Shown: positions 9,105 through 16,641 of the stretch, piece after piece
Numbering within the stretch: the stretch's first letter is position 1
How the letters are laid out: every line of letters begins with the position of its first letter
Source of the DNA: JANOAR01 sp031411235
GTDB lineage: Bacteria > Verrucomicrobiota > Verrucomicrobiia > Verrucomicrobiales > Verrucomicrobiaceae
Assembly (NCBI GenBank): GCA_031411235.1
Contig: JANOAR010000135.1
Coordinates: 1-64,000, forward strand
DNA: 64,000 nucleotides
Direction of reading: 5' to 3'
The notes under the pieces: generated by a model
What the model saw: only the letters and a program-made list of their open reading frames with translations
What the model was told of the DNA's origin: nothing
Database searches by the model: none
Program-made: the position numbers and the translations under genes

Positions 9105-10298
9105 CTACACCCGCAGGAAAATCTTCCGCCGATACATCCACAGCAAAATAAGCCAAAGGATGAGCAGCACGGCGGCACCGTGCAGGGAGGCTTCAAAGGG
9201 CATCCCGAGCACGCGGAAGGGAGCCTTGCCCAAGTGCGCGTGCAGCGCCTCGCCGATGAAGTCCTGGATGGTATGGGCAAAGACATACATGGCGATGCTG
9301 TTCATGCCGATGACGACCAAAGGGAAAGCCCAGCGCTGCTTGCCTGCTACGTCGATGATACCATAAAAGGCAGCAATGAAGGCGCAGCAGAGTCCCCCGC
9401 TGAGCAGCACCCAGGCGGGAGTCCAAATCTTCTTCACCACGGGGCAGATACCCGTCCAGTGGAGCGCTAGGCCAAGCAACACGCCCGCCAGCGCGGCTTT
9501 GAGCAACCGCTTCACCATCGCCCCAGACGGCGGATTATCCTTTAGCCACTGCCCGACGATGAGCCCCAGCAGCATCGTCGCCAGCGTAGGTATGAAGCTG
9601 AGCGTCGAGTAGCCGCCCATGCTGCCCAGGAAGGGCTTGCTGCGCGGGAAGAGATTGAGGAACCAGGTATCAAAAGCCCATGCTGGGTTGGTATTGAGGT
9701 TCCAGTGCGCTGCGAACCCGCTCAAGCTGTTCGACCAGCCCTTCGGTGCGACCGCCACGAAGTCTGCCCCAGGCAGCGGGTACAGGGCAAACCAAGCCCA
9801 GTAGCCCAGTAAAATCGCAGCGAAGGTGGCCCAACGAATTCGCGTGGTGGCAAACCCCAGCGCGAAGAGAAACGGATAACCCAGGCCAATCTGCGACAAC
9901 GTGTCTTCAAAAGTCCAGTAGGTCTGCTCGCGCCCTATCGTGCGCAGAAAGACCCCGAGTAAAGCAAGCAGCAACGAGCGCCACAGCGCGTGCCGCCAGA
10001 GAGCCCCGCGCGAGGCTCCTCGCCCGGCACGACTGGCCAAGGAAAACGGCAGCGCCACGCCGACCATGAAGCTGAAGGACGGCTGAATCATGTCGTGCAA
10101 CGAACAGCCCGTCCACGCTACATGCGTCGTATTGAACCGCACCACCGACCAGAAATCACTGCCTGGAAAGGACTTCACAATCTCCATCAAGTGCAGCACC
10201 TCGGCAGCCATGAGGAACATGACAAAACCCCGATAAGCATCCAGCGAGACAAGTCGCTGCGCAGTGGGGACGATGGGAGCGGTCGTTGGCGTACTCAT
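9105..10298 (-). CDS. DUF5009/HGSNAT-like multi-pass acyltransferase
   Basis: This 397-residue integral membrane protein has about ten hydrophobic segments. The N-terminal motif QRLVSLDAYRGFVMFLM is the hallmark of bacterial relatives of heparan-alpha-glucosaminide N-acetyltransferase (DUF5009/DUF1624). A conserved His occurs in CSLHDMIQPSF. Known relatives move acetyl groups across the membrane to sugars, and that activity is only inferred here. I start at the ATG at 10298, because the longer frame begins with TTG and lacks support. It lies downstream of a sialate O-acetylesterase on the same strand but is separated from it by a terminator hairpin. A role in glycan acetyl chemistry would fit the pair. 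Confidence 0.8.
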   Translation of the reverse strand: MSTPTTAPIVPTAQRLVSLDAYRGFVMFLMAAEVLHLMEIVKSFPGSDFWSVVRFNTTHVAWTGCSLHDMIQPSFSFMVGVALPFSLASRAGRGASRGALWRHALWRSLLLALLGVFLRTIGREQTYWTFEDTLSQIGLGYPFLFALGFATTRIRWATFAAILLGYWAWFALYPLPGADFVAVAPKGWSNSLSGFAAHWNLNTNPAWAFDTWFLNLFPRSKPFLGSMGGYSTLSFIPTLATMLLGLIVGQWLKDNPPSGAMVKRLLKAALAGVLLGLALHWTGICPVVKKIWTPAWVLLSGGLCCAFIAAFYGIIDVAGKQRWAFPLVVIGMNSIAMYVFAHTIQDFIGEALHAHLGKAPFRVLGMPFEASLHGAAVLLILWLILLWMYRRKIFLRV

Positions 10299-10374
10299 AC
10301 AAATGGGAAAACCGATTCCACCAGAACAGGCTGGGCGCGTCAATCATCACGATCAAACAAGCACGGCTCGACAT

Positions 10375-10417
10375 AAAAAAGCACGCGCCCAAGAGCGATG
10401 AACTCCGGGGCGCGTGC
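10375..10417 (-). terminator. Rho-independent terminator of the sialate O-acetylesterase gene
   Basis: A perfect 10-bp inverted repeat pairs 10381-10390 (GCACGCGCCC) with 10408-10417 (GGGCGCGTGC) across a 17-nt loop. On the minus strand it is followed by six T residues (10380 to 10375). It lies 27 bp beyond the stop codon of the esterase gene. Confidence 0.85.
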
Positions 10418-10443
10418 CGCGAGATTTTGCAGAATCCGAAGTG

Positions 10444-11994
10444 CTAGGGCTTCGGCTTGGTGATCATGTCGAAGCTATCGGTGCGGAAGGGCGTGAGGGG
10501 CAGGCCTTCGGCGCTGATGACGTTGCACACAGGATTGTCTGCCCAAGCGTAACGCACGGCGATGGGCTTGGCGACGGTCTTGGCGCTGACTTCGATGGCG
10601 TCGGCACCGACGAACTTCGCGTCTGCCCAGACCCACTTTTTATCTTCACCGCAGATGGCGAAGCCCTTCAGGTCGTTGACATCCAAGGTGCGCAATTTGG
10701 CGGAGCCAAAGGTGTCGATGCTGACGACGGCTTTGTTGCCCGTGATGGCCACCGATTTATACTCGGGGCTGCGGTAGATCATCGTCATGCCGTAGTCCTT
10801 CACCAGTGCCCAGCGGGCGAGGCGCTCGGCTACATCGCGTTTGTTTTTGGGGTGAATGTCGGAGGCTTCACCGAGGTCGATGATGACCGCTTGACCGCCA
10901 TTTTTGACTGCGGTGATGGTCTTGGTCTGGCTCTCGCGCAGCTCGGCCCAACTGCTATCGCCAGGCTGCGGCTGCTCGGCCATGAAGTCGGCTAGCTGCA
11001 CCCAGTAGAAAGGGAAATCGCCTTGGCCCCACAGTTCGCGCCAGTGGGTGATCATCAGCGGGAAGAGGTCGGCATATTCATACGCGCGGCCAGCATTGGT
11101 TTCGCCCTGATACCAGATCGCGCCCTTGATGCCGTAGCCGATGGTGGGCAGCAGCACGCCATTGAAGATATTGCCGGGGCGGGCGTTGCCATTGAGATAA
11201 CCTTGCGGCCCTTGGGGTGCGCGAGGAGCGGGTTGTTTGGCTTTCTGAGCGGCCTCGGCTTGCACCTTCCAGGCCGCGAGCGCTTGGTCGTAGTCCGCCT
11301 TAGCAGCGGGCGAGGTGAGGTTCGCCTCAGTCTGTACGGTGCGTTCCATTAGTGGTTTGAAGCGTTTGTCTTGCTCCAACACATCGCGCCGCACCCAGGC
11401 CTCGGCAGCGCTGCCGCCCCAGGCATTATTGATCAAGCCCACAGGCACGCCGAGCATTTCATGGAGTAGGCGACCGTAGAAGAAACCGACGGCGGAGAAG
11501 CCGCCGACATTCTGGGGCGAGCATTGCGCCCAGGCACCTTTGAAGTCTTGCTGCGGCTCCTGCGTGCCGACTTGGGGCACACTGATGAGATGTATCTGCG
11601 GGTACTTGGCCGTCGCGATTTCGAGATCGCCATCCCAGCAACTGCCGACATTCCATTGCATGTTGGACTGGCCGGAGCAGATCCAGACTTCACCGACGAG
11701 GATGTCGGTTAGCTCGCGGGTGCTGCTGCCTTTGATCGTCATGGTCTGCGGCTTGGCATTGGCAGGCATGGCATCTAGCTTCACCGTCCACTTGCCCGAG
11801 GCATCGGCCTTGGCGCTCTTGGTTTGCCCAGCGAAGGCAACGCTGATGGCGGTGCCCGGCGTATCCCAACCCCAGATGGGATCGGCCTGCTTTTGCTGGA
11901 GAACCATGTGATCGCCAATGATGGCGGGGAGTTTCAATTCAGCCTGAGCTGCCGCAAAGGGCAGTAGGGCGAGGAGGAGGAGCGTGGGCTTCAT
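10444..11994 (-). CDS. Sialate O-acetylesterase family protein, exported
   Basis: This 516-residue protein has a clear signal peptide (about 1-18, ending AAAQA) and is probably periplasmic or secreted. It is an SGNH-type esterase: the catalytic serine block is VWICSGQSNMQWNV near residue 105, the WYQGETNA block is central, and the Asp/His pair lies in ASDIHPKNKRDVAERL near residue 380. Family members remove O-acetyl groups from sialic acids or xylan-type glycans. Together with the acyltransferase-like membrane protein next to it, this suggests processing of acetylated glycans. It has its own terminator. Confidence 0.9.
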   Translation of the reverse strand: MKPTLLLLALLPFAAAQAELKLPAIIGDHMVLQQKQADPIWGWDTPGTAISVAFAGQTKSAKADASGKWTVKLDAMPANAKPQTMTIKGSSTRELTDILVGEVWICSGQSNMQWNVGSCWDGDLEIATAKYPQIHLISVPQVGTQEPQQDFKGAWAQCSPQNVGGFSAVGFFYGRLLHEMLGVPVGLINNAWGGSAAEAWVRRDVLEQDKRFKPLMERTVQTEANLTSPAAKADYDQALAAWKVQAEAAQKAKQPAPRAPQGPQGYLNGNARPGNIFNGVLLPTIGYGIKGAIWYQGETNAGRAYEYADLFPLMITHWRELWGQGDFPFYWVQLADFMAEQPQPGDSSWAELRESQTKTITAVKNGGQAVIIDLGEASDIHPKNKRDVAERLARWALVKDYGMTMIYRSPEYKSVAITGNKAVVSIDTFGSAKLRTLDVNDLKGFAICGEDKKWVWADAKFVGADAIEVSAKTVAKPIAVRYAWADNPVCNVISAEGLPLTPFRTDSFDMITKPKP

Positions 11995-12067
11995 GTTCGT
12001 GTTGTGGTGGGATAAAAAAGGGGCTTGGGGTTACGCAGCAGGGGAGGGGATCATTGCGGGGGAGAAA

Positions 12068-12163
12068 GAGAATTGGGAATTAAGAAGGGTGAAGTGGTGA
12101 TGATCACAGTTCGCTTTCTGGCTTTCTGCATTCCTAATTCTAAATTCCTCATTATTCATTCCC
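12068..12163. repeat. Heptamer hairpin element (GGGAATT type), decayed
   Basis: The left arm at 12068-12095 reads in 7-bp steps GAGAATT, GGGAATT, AAGAAGG, GTGAAGT. The right arm at 12129-12163 reads CATTCCT, AATTCTA, AATTCCT, CATTATT, CATTCCC. The arms are roughly complementary and enclose about 33 bp. The right arm stops three bases before the ATG of the enolase-superfamily gene. It resembles the elements at 41.5-45.6 and 54.4-55.5 kb but is more diverged. Confidence 0.6.
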
Positions 12164-12166
12164 TCC

Positions 12167-13639
12167 ATGCCCTTCTCCATTACCGCCATCCGCCTTCATG
12201 TGCTGCCCATGCGCACACGTTTTCCCTTCAAGTATGGCATCGCCAGCATGTCGGCGTTGCCGCATTTGTTGATGCAGGTCGATCTGGTGGTGGATGGGCG
12301 CGAGGTGCGGGGAACGGCCTGCGAGGGGCTGCCACCAAAGTGGTTTACCAAGGATCCCACGACGCTGTTTGAGACAGACCTTGCGGCGATGCTGGCGGTC
12401 ATACAGAACAGTGTGCGTGTGGCGAAGAACGCTGCCGAGCGGCCTGTGCTGTTTCGCGATTTCTGGCGTGCCTTGTACGATGAGCAGCACTTGTGGGCGA
12501 GCCATACTAGCACACCGCCGTTACTGACAAATCTGGGCGTGAGCCTCATCGAGCGCGCGGTGCTCGATGCGCTGTGCCGGGCTGCTGCTCTGCCCTTGCA
12601 CATCCTGCTGCGTCGCAACCTCCTCGGCCTCGATCTCGGTAGCGTGCGACCCGTTTTAAAGGGCATTGCACCGGCTGACTTCATCGCTGCGCAGCCGCTG
12701 CCACGCCTGCACTTGCGCCATACCGTGGGCCTTGGCGATCCTCTACGCGCCTGCGATATTCCACAGGATGAGCAGATACACGATGGACTGCCGCACGCGC
12801 TCGATGAGAGCATCCGCGCCTATGGCCTGCGGTATTTTAAGCTCAAGTTTTGCGGGCAGATTGCGGTCGATTTACCACGTATGCGTGCCATCACGGCGGT
12901 GCTGACGGAGCACTGCACGGGGCCGTTTTACTGCACCTTCGATGGCAATGAGCAGTTCCATGACATGGCTTCCTTCCGCGCTTTTTATGAGGAGCTATGC
13001 GCTGAGCCTGCGCTCGCGCCATTCTTCGCCAGCCTGCTGCTGGTGGAGCAGCCGTTGCATCGAGCCCATGCTCTAGATGACAGTGTGGGCTCAGCGCTTG
13101 CGGCGTGGCGCGATGCTCCGACGATGATTATTGATGAATCCGATGGCTCGCTCGATGACTTGCCGCGAGCCCTCGCCCTGGGCTACTCCGGCACCAGCCA
13201 CAAGAACTGCAAGGGCATCGTCAAGGGCCTAGCCAATGCCGCGCTGCTGTATCAGCAGCGCCAACAGCAGCCTGGGAAACTCTATGCGCTCAGTGGTGAA
13301 GACCTCGCTAGCGTGGGGCCCGTGGCCATGCTGCAAGACCTCGCGATGGTGGCGCTGCTCGGTATTTCGCATGTGGAGCGCAATGGCCACCACTACTTCC
13401 GTGGGCTCAGCAGTTGGCCTGAAAAGGTGCAACGCGGCATGTTGCTCATGCACGATGATCTCTACGAGGCGCGGCCCAATGCAGGCGCGGCAGCCTATCC
13501 CAGCTTGCGAGTTCACGAGGGGCAGATCGAGATCGGCAGCGTGAATGAGGCACCTTTCGGCTGCGCTGTGCCGCTGGAGTTGGCTGAGTTTGAGCCACTG
13601 AATGAGTGGATCAAGGGAGGCGGCATGGGACTGCTGTGA
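12167..13639 (+). CDS. Enolase-superfamily (muconate-cycloisomerase-like) enzyme
   Basis: This 490-residue protein shows the metal and acid/base plan of the enolase superfamily: KLK in RYFKLKFCG near residue 224, then Asp in CTFDGNEQF, Glu in LLLVEQPL, Asp/Glu in IIDESDG, and Lys in SHKNCKG near 346. The K-x-K plus distal Lys pattern is that of the muconate lactonising/mandelate racemase branch, so a carboxylate-stabilised proton abstraction is expected. It is about 100 residues longer than most members, and the substrate cannot be deduced. MenC (o-succinylbenzoate synthase) belongs to this superfamily, but length and context do not support that name. The start codon follows a heptamer element directly. 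Confidence 0.75.
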   Translation: MPFSITAIRLHVLPMRTRFPFKYGIASMSALPHLLMQVDLVVDGREVRGTACEGLPPKWFTKDPTTLFETDLAAMLAVIQNSVRVAKNAAERPVLFRDFWRALYDEQHLWASHTSTPPLLTNLGVSLIERAVLDALCRAAALPLHILLRRNLLGLDLGSVRPVLKGIAPADFIAAQPLPRLHLRHTVGLGDPLRACDIPQDEQIHDGLPHALDESIRAYGLRYFKLKFCGQIAVDLPRMRAITAVLTEHCTGPFYCTFDGNEQFHDMASFRAFYEELCAEPALAPFFASLLLVEQPLHRAHALDDSVGSALAAWRDAPTMIIDESDGSLDDLPRALALGYSGTSHKNCKGIVKGLANAALLYQQRQQQPGKLYALSGEDLASVGPVAMLQDLAMVALLGISHVERNGHHYFRGLSSWPEKVQRGMLLMHDDLYEARPNAGAAAYPSLRVHEGQIEIGSVNEAPFGCAVPLELAEFEPLNEWIKGGGMGLL

Positions 13640-13643
13640 GGGC

Positions 13644-14234
13644 TCACGCTCTCGCCATCGTCCAGGGCATGCTTTCCACGCGACGCACGCTGGCTTCGCT
13701 CTTGTAAGCCGCGAGCAGCAGCAGGGCGAAGCCAAGGTCGCTGATCAGGGCTTTGACCATGAAGACCCAGGCTGGGGGCTGATACGCTGGATCACCCGTG
13801 GTCACGGCTTGCAGCCAGCCGGCGAATGTTTTGGCATAAATCGGGCTCATGTCCCAGGCCTGGGTGCTGGTGATGAGGTAGAAGGCGAAGGAGCAGAGGG
13901 CGGTGCCCAGCACGGCCTGGATGCCGCTGACTCGGTCGCGCAGCAGACCACCCGCGAGGGCGGCGAGGGCGTAGCAAACATAGACGAGACTCATCTCGGC
14001 GATGTGCGTGCTCTGCATCCCCATGTCGGTCGCGAGCAGCAGCACAGGCCAGACCCACCACGCAATCTGGCGTGGCATAATGATGCTACCCGCGAAGGCG
14101 AGTGCCATGAAGGGCGCGAAGTTCGGCAGCACGTCGGTGACGCCGAACTTGAGCTTGGCGACACGCCACGCGAGGGCGGCGAGGACAAGTAGAGCAGGGA
14201 GCCAAAGGGAGGAACGCGGTGTGGAGGAAGCCAT
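13644..14234 (-). CDS. DUF6580-like integral membrane protein
   Basis: This 196-residue protein has five or six hydrophobic segments and the features of the DUF6580 group (NFAPFMALAFAGSIIMPRQIAWWVWPVLLL), resembling ECF-type or energy-coupling membrane components. The function is unknown. I use the ATG at 14234 because the longer frame adds a basic, non-hydrophobic stretch that overlaps the rlmI stop region. It converges with the enolase-family gene (stop codons 4 bp apart) and lies 74 bp downstream of rlmI on the same strand. Confidence 0.6.
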   Translation of the reverse strand: MASSTPRSSLWLPALLVLAALAWRVAKLKFGVTDVLPNFAPFMALAFAGSIIMPRQIAWWVWPVLLLATDMGMQSTHIAEMSLVYVCYALAALAGGLLRDRVSGIQAVLGTALCSFAFYLITSTQAWDMSPIYAKTFAGWLQAVTTGDPAYQPPAWVFMVKALISDLGFALLLLAAYKSEASVRRVESMPWTMARA

Positions 14235-14308
14235 GCGAGTAGAAAGGCGACGGCACGCAACCGCGCAAGCAGGAAAGCGAGCGAAGAGGAACGCTCGCCG
14301 CCTATCCT

Positions 14309-15478
14309 TTACCATCCCGCCACGACTTCAAAGGCATACCCGCGCAGGTACTCAGTCTCGGGGATGCCGATGAGGATGGGGTGATCGGGGCGCTGGCGGT
14401 AGGTGGTGACGAGGCGTAGGGCACGCTTCGCATCCACCGCCGCATCGGCGATGCTGCCATAGAACTCGCCCGTGCTGACGTGGTGCGAGCAACTGAAGGT
14501 GGCGAGGATGCCGCCGGGTTGCAGCATTTTCAGGGCACGCAGATGGATTTCTTTGTAGCCGCGCAACGCGTCTTTGACCGACTGCTTCGTCCTGGTGAAC
14601 GAGGGGGGATCGAGGACGATGAGGCCATACTCGTCGCCGCGTGCTTCGCTTTGTTTCAGCACATCAAAGGCGTTGTCGGTGATGAATTTCATCGTCAGGC
14701 CCGAGGCCGTGGCGTTCTGCGCTGCCAGGGCGATGGCTCCATCGCTGGCATCGACGGCGGTGACTTCGCTAGCTCCAGCGAGGGCGCAGGCCTGGGCGAA
14801 ACCCGCTTGGTTGCAGAAGCAATCGAGCACCTTGCGCCCTTTCGCCAGGGTGCCTACGTGCTGGTAGTTGTCGAGCTGGTCGAGGTAGAGGCCCGTCTTC
14901 TGGCCTTCCCACACATCGACTTGGAAGGTCATGCCCGCGTGTTTCATTTCAAAGGGAGCGGGCTGCTCGCCGTGCAGCATTTTCTTCTCTACTTCCATGC
15001 CCTCGGCCTTGCGCACCGAGGCATCATTGCGCGCGGTGATGCTGGTGGGGTTGAGCAGGTTAATGAGTGCCTGCACGATCAGCTCCTCGCGCATCGACAT
15101 GGCCAGCGTCAGCGTTTGCAACACGAGATGGTCGCCGTAGCGATCAACGATGAGGCCGGGCAGTCCATCGGCTTCGCTCCAGACGAGGCGGCACAGGGAT
15201 AAGTCCAGGCCTAGGGCTTTGCGGTGGTTGATCGCACGCTCGATGCGGCGCTGGAAGAAATCGGCATCCAAGTCCTGCCGACGAAACGAGAAGCGCCGGG
15301 CGACAATCTGTGACTTGGGGTTGTAGATGGCGCTGCCCAGGGGCTTGCCCCGCACATCGGCGAGCTGCACGACATCGCCAGGCTGGGGGTCGCCTTTGCG
15401 CGACTGCACGTCGAGGCTATAGGCCCATTCATGGCCATGGAATAATCGGGAGCGGGGCTGGATGACAAGTAGGGACAT
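14309..15478 (-). CDS. rlmI: 23S rRNA (cytosine-C5)-methyltransferase, RlmI family
   Basis: This 389-residue protein carries an N-terminal PUA-like RNA-binding part (about 1-80; SRLFHGHEWAYSLDV), a middle adaptor and a C-terminal SAM-dependent methyltransferase domain. Motifs are the SAM loop DCFCNQAGFAQACALAGA, the acidic strand end VTAVDAS, the catalytic DPPSFTRTK and the second cysteine motif ATFSCSHHVS. RlmI methylates C1962 of 23S rRNA in E. coli; the same target is inferred. The start at 15478 gives the usual N-terminus (MSLLVIQPRSRLF). The 5' leader contains a short GGAATTC-like heptamer run. Confidence 0.9.
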   Translation of the reverse strand: MSLLVIQPRSRLFHGHEWAYSLDVQSRKGDPQPGDVVQLADVRGKPLGSAIYNPKSQIVARRFSFRRQDLDADFFQRRIERAINHRKALGLDLSLCRLVWSEADGLPGLIVDRYGDHLVLQTLTLAMSMREELIVQALINLLNPTSITARNDASVRKAEGMEVEKKMLHGEQPAPFEMKHAGMTFQVDVWEGQKTGLYLDQLDNYQHVGTLAKGRKVLDCFCNQAGFAQACALAGASEVTAVDASDGAIALAAQNATASGLTMKFITDNAFDVLKQSEARGDEYGLIVLDPPSFTRTKQSVKDALRGYKEIHLRALKMLQPGGILATFSCSHHVSTGEFYGSIADAAVDAKRALRLVTTYRQRPDHPILIGIPETEYLRGYAFEVVAGW

Positions 15479-15500
15479 GAGCCCACAGTGAAGAGGAAAA

Positions 15501-15524
15501 CCGAATACCGAAATCCGAATTCCC
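15501..15524. repeat. Short heptamer run (CCGAATA type) in the rlmI leader
   Basis: Three 7-bp units, CCGAATA, CCGAAAT and CCGAATT, are followed by CCC, starting 22 bp upstream of the rlmI start on the minus strand. No matching second arm was found. It has the same period and the same position next to a start codon as the larger heptamer elements of the window, so it may be a half-element or a remnant. Confidence 0.5.
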
Positions 15525-15589
15525 ATTTTTAACCTGGGCCGAGGCATCGCGGCTGGGCGTTCGGTCGGCGTTAGGATGCGAAAGGCTCT

Positions 15590-15647
15590 ACCACGGATGA
15601 ACACGGAGGGTCACCAATGGGGAATCCTATTCGTGACCATCCGTGGT
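15590..15647. repeat. REP-like inverted repeat
   Basis: A perfect 10-bp inverted repeat pairs ACCACGGATG at 15590-15599 with CATCCGTGGT at 15638-15647 and encloses 38 bp. The sequence type (CCACGGATGAACACGG) resembles short dispersed repeats of environmental genomes. It lies in the gene-free stretch between rlmI and the SufR-like regulator and could mark a transcript end or a dispersed palindromic element. Confidence 0.6.
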
Positions 15648-15685
15648 CGCTCGGGAATGCCCTATATAGAGACCAATACATTCCG

Positions 15686-16423
15686 CTACGACATCACCGC
15701 AATACCTTGAGCCCCATGGTCACTCGATCTCTCCATCGGTGCAGACGAGGTCAAGTTGCCACCAGAGGCATCAAGGGAGCGCATTCGGAATTCGATCCGC
15801 GAGAAGGCTTCTTCGGTGAATTCGACACGCTTCACGGTGCAACCCAGCACGCGGCCCAAGGCCTCGGCTTCGACTTGGTAGATGACGGGGTAACGCCTCG
15901 CGATTTCGACGATCGGGCTGTGATACTCCACGAGGCCAAGGCCTTTGTGCGGGTCGAATTCACAGTGTGACATGCAGCCTTCAATCGTGCGCAACCGAGC
16001 CAGTGACTGGGCTCGCTCGAGTAAATTGCGGCCACTGAGGAACACTTGATACCGCGCGATGCGTTTCGAGAAATGCTGGCGTAGCAGTGGCTCGATAGAG
16101 GTCGCTCCATACACGGACTCCGTGGCCTCCAGGATGTCGATGGCGATGTCGCTGCCGCATCGCGGGAAAATATGGCCGAGCTTGTGCGTCAGGCGATACA
16201 CCTTCTCGGGACGCCCGCCCATGCCATTGCTGCGTCGCTCCGTGTCCAGGTAGCCATGTTTTTCCAGGAAGACACAGTGCTGCTTGGTGCCCATGTAGCT
16301 CATGCCCAGAGCCGCAGAGAGTTCATTGACGGCCATGCCGGATTGCTTTTTCAGCAGCAGGATGATCTCCATGACCGGCTGGCGTGCGATGTCTTTGAGG
16401 ATGTTGGTGAAGAGGGAGGACAT
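15686..16423 (-). CDS. SufR/DeoR-like helix-turn-helix regulator lacking most cluster ligands
   Basis: This 245-residue regulator has an N-terminal winged helix-turn-helix (ILLLKKQSGMAVNELSAALGMSYMGTKQHCVFLEKHGYL, about 20-60) with a GRPEKVYRLT wing, followed by a C-terminal domain like that of SufR. SufR homologues bind a 4Fe-4S cluster through Cys residues in this domain. Here the usual positions read HSPI, PVIYQ and FSRIEF, so most ligands appear to be lost, although an extra CMSHC pair is present near 180. Sensing must therefore differ from SufR or be absent. The start at 16423 is preferred over the longer frame because the family begins here. It is divergent from the broken kinase gene, with an inverted repeat between them. 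Confidence 0.75.
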   Translation of the reverse strand: MSSLFTNILKDIARQPVMEIILLLKKQSGMAVNELSAALGMSYMGTKQHCVFLEKHGYLDTERRSNGMGGRPEKVYRLTHKLGHIFPRCGSDIAIDILEATESVYGATSIEPLLRQHFSKRIARYQVFLSGRNLLERAQSLARLRTIEGCMSHCEFDPHKGLGLVEYHSPIVEIARRYPVIYQVEAEALGRVLGCTVKRVEFTEEAFSRIEFRMRSLDASGGNLTSSAPMERSSDHGAQGIAVMS

Positions 16424-16559
16424 GAAAAATAGGGGCACGCAAAACGCACCGGGAGGAGCGTCATACCCAGCGGGTGAACTCTTACCGAAGCCAGAGTCAT
16501 GCAGGCTGCTATGAGTGGGGTAGTAGTCATCAGCGCGTGAAAATTGCTCAAAGTCATAG

Positions 16560-16591
16560 GTCATGCCCGGAGGTCATGGGCTGGGCATGAC
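16560..16591. promoter_or_regulatory. Inverted repeat, candidate operator
   Basis: A perfect 9-bp inverted repeat pairs GTCATGCCC at 16560-16568 with GGGCATGAC at 16583-16591; the spacer contains another GGTCATG. It lies in the divergent region between the SufR-like regulator and the kinase gene, 136 bp upstream of the regulator start. It may bind the regulator; this is inferred from symmetry and position. Confidence 0.4.
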
Positions 16592-16641
16592 TCAATTTTG
16601 TTCGTCGAGGCCTAGCGTGAGTGTTACACACCGCGCACTCC

